Positions 45,442 through 55,264 of a stretch of DNA of 64,000 nt are shown here, piece after piece (position 1 is the first letter of the stretch; each line of letters begins with the position of its first letter). Position numbers and translations under genes: made by a program. The notes beneath the pieces are model-generated. The model was not told where the DNA came from, made no database searches, and was given only the letters and a program-made list of their open reading frames with translations. Source of the DNA: Sphingobacteriales bacterium 44-61 (lineage in GTDB: Bacteria > Bacteroidota > Bacteroidia > Chitinophagales > Chitinophagaceae); contig MKTW01000020.1 of NCBI GenBank assembly GCA_001898405.1, positions 1 to 64,000 on the forward strand, written 5' to 3'.

Positions 45442-46523
45442 GATTTGATATTGTTTCGCATAAAACTTAAAAGACTGCCGGAAGCATTGTCACTCATGGA
45501 TTGCATAGTTAATTTGTTTCTTACATAGCGCTTTGCATTATGCCCCATTTCCGATAGTTTATTACCATCAGCTGTTTTTATGAATGAAATCAACTCATAT
45601 TCAGATGAAAAAATTTTCCCATTATCTCCATCTTCAATATAGGCATATTCTACACATTGCAAATGTCTATCTGTTCGTTTAAAAGTAAATATAGGCTTCC
45701 CGTATGCCATTGCCTCTACAATTGAAAGGCCTACCCATCCCGGCTGAATATAAATATCAGCAATCCCAAAAAGTTCATCTTTCTGTTGCCTATTATATAC
45801 AGCACCAAAATCGTAAACATTTCTGTACCTTGAAAAATCCGGCTTCAAGTTCCCATCTCCGATAATAATAAAACCGAATTTGGTATCATCTAATTTGCTA
45901 ATGATTGACTCAAGAATATCCGTTCTACGCGCGGGTTCGTTAAACCTGGCGCAATAGATAAATATGCACTCCTGCAAGATCCCATATTTCCTTTTAAGGT
46001 ATAATCTGTCAGCAGCCGGCAAGGCGAGGATTTTTTCAACTTCCGATATTGTATTATTGAGCGAGATAATGTTTTTTTTCGGAAAGCGTTTTCGCCAGAT
46101 AGCAGCCTCCTCTTCTGTATATAGCCACACGCCGTCGGCCATCCTTATCATGTTTTTCAGCAAAAAACTAGGACGTAATTTTTCTTTTTCATATCTTCTT
46201 ATTGAAATGCCATGTCCCCAAAGAATAATTTTTTTTCGATGTAAGAACTTGGTAATAAGTAGAAGCAATGTAGTTAAATGAGTGAAATTCAACATTAAAA
46301 CCAAAACATCATACTTTCGTAAGCTAAAGGGATTATAGAAAAGAAATGGGCGTTTGGCCAGGCTTCGAATATATTTAATTTTTATATCAGCATTCTTAAA
46401 ATGATTGCTTTTGAATGTTTCGGTATCCTCATAACATATCAGATCATAACTCACAACTGAGCCGATCTTTTTAAAAAAATCTTCCCTATAATGAGGAACA
46501 TAGGGTTGCAAAATCGCGATCAT
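45438..46523 (-). CDS. Glycosyltransferase, GT4-like
   Basis: A 361-residue GT-B glycosyltransferase (MIAILQPYVPHYREDFFKKI). The second domain contains FIYCARFNEPARRTDILESI, DYGAVYNR-like FGAVYNRQQKDELF and the donor-binding region YIQPGWVGLSIVEAMAYGKPIFTF. The first domain is less conserved. The gene is AT-rich and overlaps the acyltransferase by 4 bp. Sugar specificity is unknown. Confidence 0.88.
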   Translation of the reverse strand: MIAILQPYVPHYREDFFKKIGSVVSYDLICYEDTETFKSNHFKNADIKIKYIRSLAKRPFLFYNPFSLRKYDVLVLMLNFTHLTTLLLLITKFLHRKKIILWGHGISIRRYEKEKLRPSFLLKNMIRMADGVWLYTEEEAAIWRKRFPKKNIISLNNTISEVEKILALPAADRLYLKRKYGILQECIFIYCARFNEPARRTDILESIISKLDDTKFGFIIIGDGNLKPDFSRYRNVYDFGAVYNRQQKDELFGIADIYIQPGWVGLSIVEAMAYGKPIFTFKRTDRHLQCVEYAYIEDGDNGKIFSSEYELISFIKTADGNKLSEMGHNAKRYVRNKLTMQSMSDNASGSLLSFMRNNIKS

Positions 46524-46556
46524 AATAAATATTTCTTTGCAACTCGCAAATAGTAA

Positions 46557-47231
46557 TTATCGTTTTGTTTTTACAAGAATTCCCTGTTGAACAAAAAGTT
46601 GTGTCGGAGCGAAATCAGTAAATTCAAAAAGTTCTGCGCCCTTCTCTTTTACGAATTCTCTTAATCTATTTTCAGCTATTCGCATATCACCACCAGCATC
46701 TCCAGAGTCCTTATCAGCATTGTCCAGGTATATAATCCCACCCGGTTTAAGCAATTGTAAAGATCTTTCGATGCAATCACTACGGAAACTACCATCTACC
46801 ATAATAAGATCAAATCCTTCGCTTTCCGAAGACCCAAAAGATATGTATGATTCTTTATTATCTGCGAACTGATAGGTTACATTTCTTAGGTTTTTACCAT
46901 TCATGATCTTTGTCAACATTTCATACCATCCAGAGTCATTCTCGATCGAAAATACCTTGCCTGCATGCCTGGCATACCAAATAGTAGACATTCCAGAGCC
47001 AAATTCAAGCACTCTGCTATTAGGCCCCAGATGATTTTCAAGAACGCGGATGGCATTGTAGGATATCCATGGCTTTTCGGGTCGTTTATTAAATAGTACC
47101 CTGGAAAAACCAGAGAAAAAAGCTGGAACTCCATTAACAATCAAATTCTTAAATCCCACAAAATTGCCTTTTTCGTCATGCAAGCGACTTTTGCGAACAT
47201 TATCTCCTTTCAGGAGTTTTGAGGTATTCAT
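46557..47231 (-). CDS. Class I SAM-dependent methyltransferase
   Basis: A 224-residue methyltransferase. The SAM motif I is VLEFGSGMSTIWYA, followed by FSIENDSGWYEML and FDLIMVDGSFRSD, then LLKPGGIIYLDNAD. This pattern resembles methyltransferases that act on O-antigen sugars or peptides (the FkbM/TylF-like range), but the exact family is not settled. It lies between two glycosyltransferase genes in the same direction, so a sugar substrate is plausible. Confidence 0.85.
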   Translation of the reverse strand: MNTSKLLKGDNVRKSRLHDEKGNFVGFKNLIVNGVPAFFSGFSRVLFNKRPEKPWISYNAIRVLENHLGPNSRVLEFGSGMSTIWYARHAGKVFSIENDSGWYEMLTKIMNGKNLRNVTYQFADNKESYISFGSSESEGFDLIMVDGSFRSDCIERSLQLLKPGGIIYLDNADKDSGDAGGDMRIAENRLREFVKEKGAELFEFTDFAPTQLFVQQGILVKTKR

Positions 47232-47260
47232 AAAATATTAATTTGGATGTGTAGTTGCAT

Positions 47261-48418
47261 TTAGTATCTGATTCTTTTAATAATTTCATTACACAAATTT
47301 TCCGCAGCATCATCCCAACTCCACAAAGATCTGGCAGTGTTAGCTGCTTCAAATGACATACTTTCTAATAATCCATGATTCTCCGCCATCAATTCCATTT
47401 TTTCTGCAAGAGCATTTATGTTTGCAGGGGGAACTATAAAGCCTTCTTTCCCATTTTGAATAATATCCTCCCCTCCTGTATTGGTCGTTATTAGTAGTGG
47501 AAGTCCTTCAATGAGTGCTTCTGATTGAACAAGCGCAAGCCCTTCTTCAATACTAGGTAGAACGAAAATATTTGCGGAGGCATACTGGCGGCGAAGTTCT
47601 TCGCCCTTCAATACTCCAAGAAAGCTGACTTTATCAGGAATAGCAATATTTTCAAGGCCGGTTTGTTGAGTTTTGGGGCCAACTATGATAAACTCTTTAT
47701 TAGGGTGCTTAAGCCGCCGAAAAGCCTCTAAAGCATATCTCAATCCCTTTCTGTAATGAATTTGGCCAACATAGAGAACGCGGAAAGCATCCTTCTCCTT
47801 TTTTATTCCCAGAAGTGGTGCAGACGGTTTGGGGAATCCGAATACATTCTTTATTATTTTATTTTCATCAAATCCTTTTTCAATAAAAGATCTTCTTACA
47901 AATTCTGATGGGCACAAAATATAATCGGCTTCTTCATATGCTTTAAGTCTTAGATCATAGTCAGGTATTCTATTGTCATATTTTCCAAGCCCTAACATAC
48001 TGAATTCTTCGCGAAGCAAATGAGTCATGGTTTCTACATGACTGTTCACTTCTTCCATTATACAGAGAGTAGCTTTCTTATTTCTATGAAGTTTCTTCAT
48101 AGTTCGATACCCATGGGTTCGGTAAAATATAAATGCATCAGCATCTTTAGCCCATTGATAAGAGTTTTGATCAATCCATCTAGCCGAAGCCCGGGTAAAA
48201 AACCGGGATACTGTATAAGGAGAATTTAATTTAAGACTAGCAAGGAACAGGTTTTGAAATAAATCATACCTCTTTAATTCTTTTTTAATTTCAGAATCTG
48301 CCTTCTTACTAAAACGACTATAGCCGGAAATAAAGGTTTTTAAATTGTTAGCCCGATATATTGCTTCTGCATACGGGTAGTGATGAGATCGATTGGGCGC
48401 AGAATAAACTATCTTCAT
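47261..48418 (-). CDS. Glycosyltransferase family 4
   Basis: A 385-residue GT-B enzyme (MKIVYSAPNRSHHYPYAEAI). The second half has RVLYVGQIHYRKGLRYALEA, the EFIIVGPKTQQTGLE strand and IFVLPSIEEGLALVQSEALIEGLPL, typical of GT4. The N-terminal domain carries LCIMEEVNSHVETM and ILCPSEFVRRSFIEKGF, a pattern known from GT4 enzymes in Bacteroidota surface-glycan loci. It shares an ATGA start/stop overlap with the polymerase gene upstream. Confidence 0.92.
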   Translation of the reverse strand: MKIVYSAPNRSHHYPYAEAIYRANNLKTFISGYSRFSKKADSEIKKELKRYDLFQNLFLASLKLNSPYTVSRFFTRASARWIDQNSYQWAKDADAFIFYRTHGYRTMKKLHRNKKATLCIMEEVNSHVETMTHLLREEFSMLGLGKYDNRIPDYDLRLKAYEEADYILCPSEFVRRSFIEKGFDENKIIKNVFGFPKPSAPLLGIKKEKDAFRVLYVGQIHYRKGLRYALEAFRRLKHPNKEFIIVGPKTQQTGLENIAIPDKVSFLGVLKGEELRRQYASANIFVLPSIEEGLALVQSEALIEGLPLLITTNTGGEDIIQNGKEGFIVPPANINALAEKMELMAENHGLLESMSFEAANTARSLWSWDDAAENLCNEIIKRIRY

Positions 48419-49935
48419 CTTGACTTGAGAAAATGAATAAATTTTAATACGAAAATCAATAGCAATAAAGGATACAGAAAGCTTACCAGAGCAAAGAAAT
48501 CACGATATCCCCAGAATGCCAAGAAAATACCAATTGCCAAAATGCCGATGGTCAACGGGTCTTCAGGTAAGGAGAAAAATAGTAACCCATCAAAGAAAAG
48601 GCAGAAAAGAGTGTAAATTAATGAATATATCAATATGCCTAACAGACCTGAAGCAAGGTAGGCATTACCAACAATTGAAAATGTCAAGCTAGTTGTACCT
48701 ATATTAAGAGGCCCTTCCAGAATGAAACTTCGCTGGGTAGATAGATCTTTCGCTCCTGCCATAAGTGGCTTGTTGGGCCATAAGGCTCTTGGAACCGGAT
48801 TTAATAAAGTCGCAAAAAAATCGTTGAACCCTTCGAAATCATACTGGTCGGGATAAGACTTAACCATCAGACAAAACAGGTACATATTATTATCCCTATG
48901 CGATTCTGTAAGATCGAACGTAGTGGCTGAGCTCAACCCTCTAGCTGCTGCTGCTTTTGCAGGATCAGCGATTACCTCCAGAAGGTTCCCGCGAAAACGA
49001 ACCTGGAATTCCATTACTCCAATAAAAAAAGTCATTAAAAACCCGGCCAGTATCCAGAATTTAATTCCCTTATTACGATTGTAGTAAAAAAAAAAGAAAA
49101 GAACCGGTGCTGCTACAAATACCATAGCAGAGCGGGAGCCGCCAAGAAAGAAAACAAAGATAACCAACAGTCCAAAAAAGAAAGCAAGCCCCGGCATAAA
49201 GCGATTGCCTCTTGCGGAGCGAATTAAAGCGATAGAAGAAAGCAATGGAACCAATTGCCAAATCCAGACAAGGGGTAACATAAATGCGCTTGAGTCACCT
49301 ACAGCGCTTCGCATAATTAGTCCAGTACCTCCTCCCCCAGACCTGCCAGCCGTAAGCGCCCGCCACAATACTTCACCAGAGCCATAGTAAAAATAAAATG
49401 CAACAAGCGGGAGGATAAAGGCGACAAGGGCAGTTTTTGTATAAAAACCAGTTCCAAAATTTAAAAAATTTAAAAACTTAAAAAACCGAATGGACCTGCG
49501 TGAAACAGGCTTCCACAATAATGCATAATAAGCATTAAAGCTAAATTGAAAAATGGCGACATATAATATGGTTAACACGATGTATTCTGGCTGAATATTA
49601 TCGTGTGCATCATAACCAGGCAGCACAGCTTCCAGATAAAGAAACCAGATTGGAGCTACATTGAATATCACCAAGCAACTGAATATCAAAACAATCATCT
49701 TGTTTACAAAACAGTAGACTAGAGGTACTAATGATACCAGAAGCGCTGTATATCCGCTGATATATACTGAAATTTGATCGTTCGGGAAAAAAGTAAATAG
49801 TATTGCGCTAGTAAAAGCAGAAGTCAGTTGCAGCTTTGCACAAAACTGGGCCATCCGCCTCAGAAGCAGCATCTGACTTTCTATTCTTCTCCTTTCAAGC
49901 ACCAGATCATATTGATATTGACCAATGTATTGCAA
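48415..49935 (-). CDS. Wzy-type oligosaccharide repeat-unit polymerase
   Basis: A 506-residue protein with about 11-12 membrane helices and large loops, including a periplasmic loop with FEGFNDFFATLLNPVPRALWPNKP, a pattern of oligosaccharide repeat-unit polymerases. Wzy joins lipid-linked repeat units outside the inner membrane. The open frame starts at a TTG 4 bp after the flippase stop; the first ATG is at 49872, which would shorten it by 21 residues. Both are possible. It is located between flippase and glycosyltransferase genes as in Wzx/Wzy loci. Confidence 0.85.
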   Translation of the reverse strand: MQYIGQYQYDLVLERRRIESQMLLLRRMAQFCAKLQLTSAFTSAILFTFFPNDQISVYISGYTALLVSLVPLVYCFVNKMIVLIFSCLVIFNVAPIWFLYLEAVLPGYDAHDNIQPEYIVLTILYVAIFQFSFNAYYALLWKPVSRRSIRFFKFLNFLNFGTGFYTKTALVAFILPLVAFYFYYGSGEVLWRALTAGRSGGGGTGLIMRSAVGDSSAFMLPLVWIWQLVPLLSSIALIRSARGNRFMPGLAFFFGLLVIFVFFLGGSRSAMVFVAAPVLFFFFYYNRNKGIKFWILAGFLMTFFIGVMEFQVRFRGNLLEVIADPAKAAAARGLSSATTFDLTESHRDNNMYLFCLMVKSYPDQYDFEGFNDFFATLLNPVPRALWPNKPLMAGAKDLSTQRSFILEGPLNIGTTSLTFSIVGNAYLASGLLGILIYSLIYTLFCLFFDGLLFFSLPEDPLTIGILAIGIFLAFWGYRDFFALVSFLYPLLLLIFVLKFIHFLKSR

Positions 49936-49939
49936 AATA

Positions 49940-51316
49940 TTATCCCTTCTTCAACTTTTTAATCAACTTATTAGTAGTAAAAGGTAGCTCTTTCAAACCG
50001 TTTACAACCCCATGATAAAATTCCTGAAATGTATCTTGTGTTAATGCCAGTGAGTTCTTAAGAACATATGGGATAAGAATAATATCTGCTACAACTGTAG
50101 ACACGGAGGCACCTGCTAAACCAAAAAAATAGGAAAGTGCCAGACAGGCAATAGTTGATAAAATTGTTGCTGTCAAATAGCGAACGGCTAAGCCTTCGTG
50201 CTGGTTACTGGACATATGCACTACACTACTTGTCAGCCAAAGAGCATTGAATGGAATTGGTAAAAGAAATAGTAATAAAAGATATTGTGGCAAATCAATT
50301 GAACTCCCTACCCATAGCATGTAAAATGTTCTCCCAAAAAAAATCAAACAAATCAATCCCAGTCCAGAAAGTAAAATTGATCCGGCAACTCCATTACGAT
50401 GAAGTTTTGCAGCTCCTTTCAGATCTCCTGCTCCAAATAGATGGCTCATCTCAGGCCAAATAGCCTGGTTGATCATCTCCATGGCCTGATTCACCGTGCG
50501 TACTAACGTTCGAACAGTACCAAATAGCGCTACTGCTGCCGGGCCTAGTATAAACTGCACAATAATAATATTGCCTTGGAAAATAAGTGCATTTCCAAAG
50601 GGAAACGCCTGAAAGGCCAATCCTTTCCTGAATAGGCCCCCTGACCCTGCCATCTTTATCTGTTTAAATGAAAAATAAAGGTCCCGCATTGATCGCCGAC
50701 TAAGCCAGCTATAAACCACTGCGAACAAGATCGCAGCCATCATCTGAGAAAATGCGATATAATCAAACCTTTTTGTGAATTGCAAGGCTATTATCATTCC
50801 CAATAAACTTAACCATGGGAAGAAGCTCGCAATTAGCACCATCATGTGTCCTTTTCTTGCAGCCCTAAAGCGACCTCCAAATGCATCAAAATAAAAAGAT
50901 ACAAACACTGTTACTGCCAAAAATAGCGCTGCTAATGAAAATTCTTTATGCCTTCCCGAAGAAGCTTTTAAAAAACTTTCCCATGGGATAAAAAAAACTA
51001 CCGACAAAGTGAGGATTGTTCCGATAATTCCGATCAAGGTAATAATGGCCAAAGTAGTAGAAAAAACTTGCCTCGCTTTAAGAGTATCTCCATTCGCAAC
51101 AGACATCGTCATCTCGTTAGATGCAACGCTCCCAAATCCCATATTAGCCAATGTTAACCAGGATGGAAGTGAATATAACACTAACCATCTTCCAAATTCA
51201 TCTACGCCAAGCGCTGTAACGATTAAAGGAACTTGAACTAATCTAAATATGATGGTAGCTCCTCTTGACCATAAACCCGCAAGTAAATTCTTAATCAACC
51301 CCCTCTTAACCGACAT
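49940..51316 (-). CDS. Wzx-type lipid-linked oligosaccharide flippase
   Basis: A 458-residue membrane protein with about 12-14 helices of the polysaccharide-transport (MATE-like) superfamily. The N-terminal KNLLAGLWSRGATIIFRLVQVPLIVTALG is typical of flippases, and the FGTVRTLVRTVNQAMEMINQAIWPEM segment matches. It would move the finished lipid-linked repeat unit across the inner membrane for the polymerase encoded next to it. It is separated from the polymerase frame by only 4 bp. Confidence 0.92.
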   Translation of the reverse strand: MSVKRGLIKNLLAGLWSRGATIIFRLVQVPLIVTALGVDEFGRWLVLYSLPSWLTLANMGFGSVASNEMTMSVANGDTLKARQVFSTTLAIITLIGIIGTILTLSVVFFIPWESFLKASSGRHKEFSLAALFLAVTVFVSFYFDAFGGRFRAARKGHMMVLIASFFPWLSLLGMIIALQFTKRFDYIAFSQMMAAILFAVVYSWLSRRSMRDLYFSFKQIKMAGSGGLFRKGLAFQAFPFGNALIFQGNIIIVQFILGPAAVALFGTVRTLVRTVNQAMEMINQAIWPEMSHLFGAGDLKGAAKLHRNGVAGSILLSGLGLICLIFFGRTFYMLWVGSSIDLPQYLLLLFLLPIPFNALWLTSSVVHMSSNQHEGLAVRYLTATILSTIACLALSYFFGLAGASVSTVVADIILIPYVLKNSLALTQDTFQEFYHGVVNGLKELPFTTNKLIKKLKKG

Positions 51317-51367
51317 AACCGCTTATTTTATTCATCGATATTTTACAACTATTTTGGTCGTCAAAAC

Positions 51368-53734
51368 TTATTTCTCTTTGTCAAAATACCCTTTACTATA
51401 GCTATACGCACCATATTTTCCATAACCATAACCTTGTTGATAGCGCTTTCTCCAACCTACACCGTTAAGTATTGCATACAGAGGATAATCGGGTGTCTGA
51501 GTGGCATGCTGATTCAGATTCGCATATACATCTTTATTAGTATACCCCTGTCGCAGCACGGCCAATGTGATATCAACATATTCCTGGAGAAGAACTGCAT
51601 CCGTGATCAAACCGAATGGCGGTGTATCAATAATTACGTAGTCAAACCTGCTCGAAAGCTCATCCATCAGATCGCGCATACGTTCACCCGAAATCAATTC
51701 GGCAGGATTTGGAGGAAGGTAACCGGCTGGAAGCAAGTGTAAATATTGATCAAAGCCAGGGATTCCCGTCAAAACATCGTCCAGTGAAACTTTTCCCGTA
51801 AGAATTCCGCTTATTCCCTGATTTGACGATATCCCCAGATATTTGCCCACATGTGGTTTTCGAAGATCTAGCTCAACCAGTACTGTTTTTTTATGCAGCA
51901 ACGCGTAACTGGCAGCCAGGTTAATGCTAATAAAACTTTTTCCATCCCCTGGCTGTGATGAAGTTATAAGTATCTTCTTAACATCTTTTCCTTTACGGGT
52001 AAATCCTATGGCAGTTCGAAGCGTTCTAACCTGTTCAGCAACGACTGATCTTGATTTCTCTGAAATAATGATGGATGAATCAATCTTACGAAGGTGTGAA
52101 ATCATTCCAAGCAAAGGAACCCTGGTCTTTCGCTCAACCTCAGAAACATCCCCAACCTTATTATTCATAAAATCCCCGATAAATATCAAAACCAATGGTA
52201 TAAGCATCCCAAACAAAACAGCCATTATCCAGATCATTTTCGATTTCGGCGATACCTGGCCCAAACTTCGAGCCTTCACTATGGTTCTGGAATCAGGAAT
52301 ATTTGAAGCAAGAGTAACGGCAGCTTCTTCTCTTTTTTGAAGAAGAAACGCATACAATTGCTCTTGCACATTTTGATTTCTTTGTATCTCTACCAGCTTT
52401 TGTTCAAGTTGCGGTATATTCCCAATACGGCTTTTCAGTTGTTGATCTTTTCGCAATATATCATTTAATGCAATTTGATACGCCTCTTTTAAATTTTTGA
52501 CATTAGAAAGAAGTTTGGCTCTAGTCTCCTGAACCTGTTGTTTCAAACCTACCAATAAGGGGTTTTGCGGGCCTATCTCCTTGTTCTTTTCAACCCTTTC
52601 TTTTTCCAGTATAAGTGAGTTATGCTTCTCCACTAATGAAGAAAGTGAAGACTCTTCTATTCCCAAAGTACTTGGCACAAGTGTAGGTGAATTCTGATTC
52701 AATAAAAGTTCATTCTCTAAAGCAGTAACAATATTCATCCTTGTTTGGCTTTCGGCTTTCTGCATATCTATGTCTCTTGCCATATCCATGTATTGCTGGG
52801 CATCGGCAGAAATATTAGTAATCTGGTTTGAGCTTTTAAAGCGTTGAACTTGTCCTTCTACACCCTGTAAATCCTGTGCTACAGCCCTTAATCGCTCGTT
52901 GAGAAAATCAATAGTATTGGCAGTCACCCTATTCTTATCATCCAATCCCTGCCTATTATAGATTTCAATCAAGCTAGCTAATATGCTTTTTGCCCTTTCC
53001 TTATGTGAATCATTAATGGTTAACTTCACAACAGAAGCCTGTTTACTAACTGCTTCAATATTCAATCGTCCTGTCAGATACTCCGTCGCACTTTCAAGTT
53101 GCACTACCACCAGATGGTACTTTTTATTCTCTATAGGGATATTCTTGTAATGGTATGCCCAGGTCTCGTTTGGCATCACAAGGAACCGGACTCCTTCAAT
53201 TCTATAAATAGTTCCGTATTGTATTGGAATTGCTTTACCATCAGGCGTGGTTAGAGAGGTAAGCTTCGGCTCATAGGACAGTATCCAGTTTTTCGTTGAA
53301 AAAACGCTATCCGGGTTTAATACCTCAAAACGAAACGGAAGATCGGCACCGAAAAGAGGGACGTTCCTTAATCTTCCATCTGCCCATATAGAAATATTCA
53401 GCTGATGTTTTCTGACCACCTCTTCCATTAAGTCGTAGCTTTTTAATATTTCGATCTCATTTTCCACCAGTTTATTACTTCCTATACCTAATTCCTTCAA
53501 TACAGCATTATCAGACACATCACCAGATTTCTTTTCGTCTTTGATCATCACAGAAGCAGTTGCCTGATACACCGGGTTTGTATAATGCAGATACAACCAG
53601 GCGGCAGCTATACAAATGAACAAACTACTGGCAAACCAATACCAAGAGCGTGATATTCGTATAAGCCATTTTTTGATATCAAATTCATTTTCCTTTTGTA
53701 ATAAACTATCCATAAAAACCGCCTGATCTTTCAT
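51368..53734 (-). CDS. Wzc-like polysaccharide tyrosine autokinase
   Basis: A 788-residue co-polymerase/kinase from ATG 53734 (MKDQAVFMDSLLQ); an upstream TTG is less likely. Wzz domain and first membrane helix occur at about 25-110, with a long coiled-coil periplasmic section between (about 260-470) and a second helix at about 505. The cytoplasmic kinase has Walker A SSQPGDGKS (about 592), Walker A' VLVELDLRKP and Walker B DYVIIDTPP (about 698). The C-terminal tail is Tyr-rich (QGYGYGKYGAYSYSKGY), the autophosphorylation cluster. It regulates chain length and export with the adjacent Wza-like protein. Confidence 0.95.
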   Translation of the reverse strand: MKDQAVFMDSLLQKENEFDIKKWLIRISRSWYWFASSLFICIAAAWLYLHYTNPVYQATASVMIKDEKKSGDVSDNAVLKELGIGSNKLVENEIEILKSYDLMEEVVRKHQLNISIWADGRLRNVPLFGADLPFRFEVLNPDSVFSTKNWILSYEPKLTSLTTPDGKAIPIQYGTIYRIEGVRFLVMPNETWAYHYKNIPIENKKYHLVVVQLESATEYLTGRLNIEAVSKQASVVKLTINDSHKERAKSILASLIEIYNRQGLDDKNRVTANTIDFLNERLRAVAQDLQGVEGQVQRFKSSNQITNISADAQQYMDMARDIDMQKAESQTRMNIVTALENELLLNQNSPTLVPSTLGIEESSLSSLVEKHNSLILEKERVEKNKEIGPQNPLLVGLKQQVQETRAKLLSNVKNLKEAYQIALNDILRKDQQLKSRIGNIPQLEQKLVEIQRNQNVQEQLYAFLLQKREEAAVTLASNIPDSRTIVKARSLGQVSPKSKMIWIMAVLFGMLIPLVLIFIGDFMNNKVGDVSEVERKTRVPLLGMISHLRKIDSSIIISEKSRSVVAEQVRTLRTAIGFTRKGKDVKKILITSSQPGDGKSFISINLAASYALLHKKTVLVELDLRKPHVGKYLGISSNQGISGILTGKVSLDDVLTGIPGFDQYLHLLPAGYLPPNPAELISGERMRDLMDELSSRFDYVIIDTPPFGLITDAVLLQEYVDITLAVLRQGYTNKDVYANLNQHATQTPDYPLYAILNGVGWRKRYQQGYGYGKYGAYSYSKGYFDKEK

Positions 53735-53834
53735 AATAAACGATAAATTATAAAGCAATTACCAATCACTTAACACACATAAATAAGGGAAAAAGGCACT
53801 TCAGAATGTGAAGGATGTCTGAGCACGAAGCCGG

Positions 53835-54626
53835 CTAATTTCGAGTGATAACGATGGCTATAATGGAAGCTACACTCAGAACCACAGAAGCCCAGAACGT
53901 CGTGTTATTAGCCAGGAAGCTTTTGTTCTTGTTTGGCTGAATATAAACCACATCATTCTGCCTAAGATTAAAATAAGGGGATTGAAAAACTTTACTGCTG
54001 TTAAAATCTAACTTGGCAATTTCAGTATTACCATCAGCCAGTTTACGAATAACGCGCACTTTTTGCCTGGATCCAAAAACGGTCATATCACCGGACGCTC
54101 CGATTGCTTCCAACACATTAATCTTTTCTCCGTTAACTGGTACTGTATATGGTTTACTAACCTCGCCCAATACAGTAACTTTAAAGTTTGTAAGACGAGT
54201 GGATACTATTGGGTTAGTTAGGTAGGGCTTAAGATGAGTAACAATACGCTGTCTAAGTTCTTCCAGAGTAAGTCCTGCTGCCAGGATATCGCCTAAAACG
54301 GGAAGGATGATATATCCTTCATTTGAAACAGTGTAAAGGTTGATAAAATTCTGGCTTAGAGTGGAGGATGTGCCCGCAGAAATACTGGGACTTGCAGCCA
54401 TTAAATTAAAAAATGAGCTGGCTTCAGCACTCGGGCTTGAGATCGATATCTGTACCTGGTCGTCAGATTGTAGTTGTAATGGGGGAGCTTTTATAGACGC
54501 TACCTTTTGCAGTGTTGCAGTATCGGAAATATCCTTAAAGTAAGTGAGTTGTTTTGAAGTTTGGCAGCTTAAAATAAAAAATACTACAGGGCTTAAAAGT
54601 AAGCCCGATAAGAGGTTGTTTTTCAT
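53835..54626 (-). CDS. Wza-like polysaccharide export lipoprotein
   Basis: A 263-residue lipoprotein (lipobox FFILSC) with the Poly_export domain at about 48-145 (LQSDDQVQISISSPS..., GYIILPVLGDILAAGLTLEELRQRIV) and an SLBB domain after it (VTVLGEVSKPYTVPVNGEKINVLEAIGA). A hydrophobic C-terminal helix (FWASVVLSVASIIAIVI) is typical of Bacteroidota members. It forms the outer-membrane exit for the polymer and works with the Wzc-like kinase encoded 100 bp downstream. Confidence 0.94.
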   Translation of the reverse strand: MKNNLLSGLLLSPVVFFILSCQTSKQLTYFKDISDTATLQKVASIKAPPLQLQSDDQVQISISSPSAEASSFFNLMAASPSISAGTSSTLSQNFINLYTVSNEGYIILPVLGDILAAGLTLEELRQRIVTHLKPYLTNPIVSTRLTNFKVTVLGEVSKPYTVPVNGEKINVLEAIGASGDMTVFGSRQKVRVIRKLADGNTEIAKLDFNSSKVFQSPYFNLRQNDVVYIQPNKNKSFLANNTTFWASVVLSVASIIAIVITRN

Positions 54627-54667
54627 TCAGTATAAATAGATTTTAGAAGCTCTATATTAAATCTGGA

Positions 54668-55264
54668 CTAACGAAACTTATATGCCATTCCAAAAGAGAA
54701 GCTTCCTATATTTTTTGTCACCTTTTCATTATGATAAAAACCAGAGTAGAAGATATGTCCATCCAGTCTCTTTGAGATCGTAAATCCGGCTCCGGCAGAA
54801 AATGCAATTGAAGGATTCCTATAGGTAATCATAGCAAAACCAATATTGGGCTCAACAAACCATTGCCATGGATTACTTTGATCATAATCATAAGTACCAA
54901 AATAGTAGCGATAACCTACAGTCAAATAGGCAATATTAATTGTAGGAGTTTTTCTCTTATCAAAAAAGCCCATTTTTGAATCTGCTTCCGGCACGCTATA
55001 TAAGCCAAGAGTAGTCGTAATAAAGCTATTGCTTAGCTGCTCCGCCTCTTTATTCAAAAAACTCGTCAGTTTCAATACCTTAAACTCCCCATTTATCCCA
55101 ATCGGATAATTCTCCTTCCCACTCATCACCACATACCCCCCAACAGAATAAATCGGCTTTCTCTGCCCCGGTTCAAATACCGAAGCCTTCATCCGCCCGT
55201 TCTGGGCAAAAACGGTCTGAACAGACAATAATAGAAAGAACAGTAAGAATGGTTTTGTTTTCAT
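54668..55264 (-). CDS. Outer-membrane beta-barrel protein
   Basis: A 198-residue exported protein (signal peptide MKTKPFLLFFLLLSVQTVFA). Alternating beta-strand patterns (IAYLTVGYRYYFGTY, WFVEPNIGFAMITY, IAFSAGAGFTISKRLDGHIFYSGFY) and a terminal FGMAYKFR indicate a small outer-membrane barrel. It is the first gene of the polysaccharide operon, so it may be a helper for export or surface attachment, by position only. Its upstream region has no clear TAnnTTTG promoter; a near match TATCCTTTG lies too close to the ATG. Confidence 0.75.
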   Translation of the reverse strand: MKTKPFLLFFLLLSVQTVFAQNGRMKASVFEPGQRKPIYSVGGYVVMSGKENYPIGINGEFKVLKLTSFLNKEAEQLSNSFITTTLGLYSVPEADSKMGFFDKRKTPTINIAYLTVGYRYYFGTYDYDQSNPWQWFVEPNIGFAMITYRNPSIAFSAGAGFTISKRLDGHIFYSGFYHNEKVTKNIGSFSFGMAYKFR

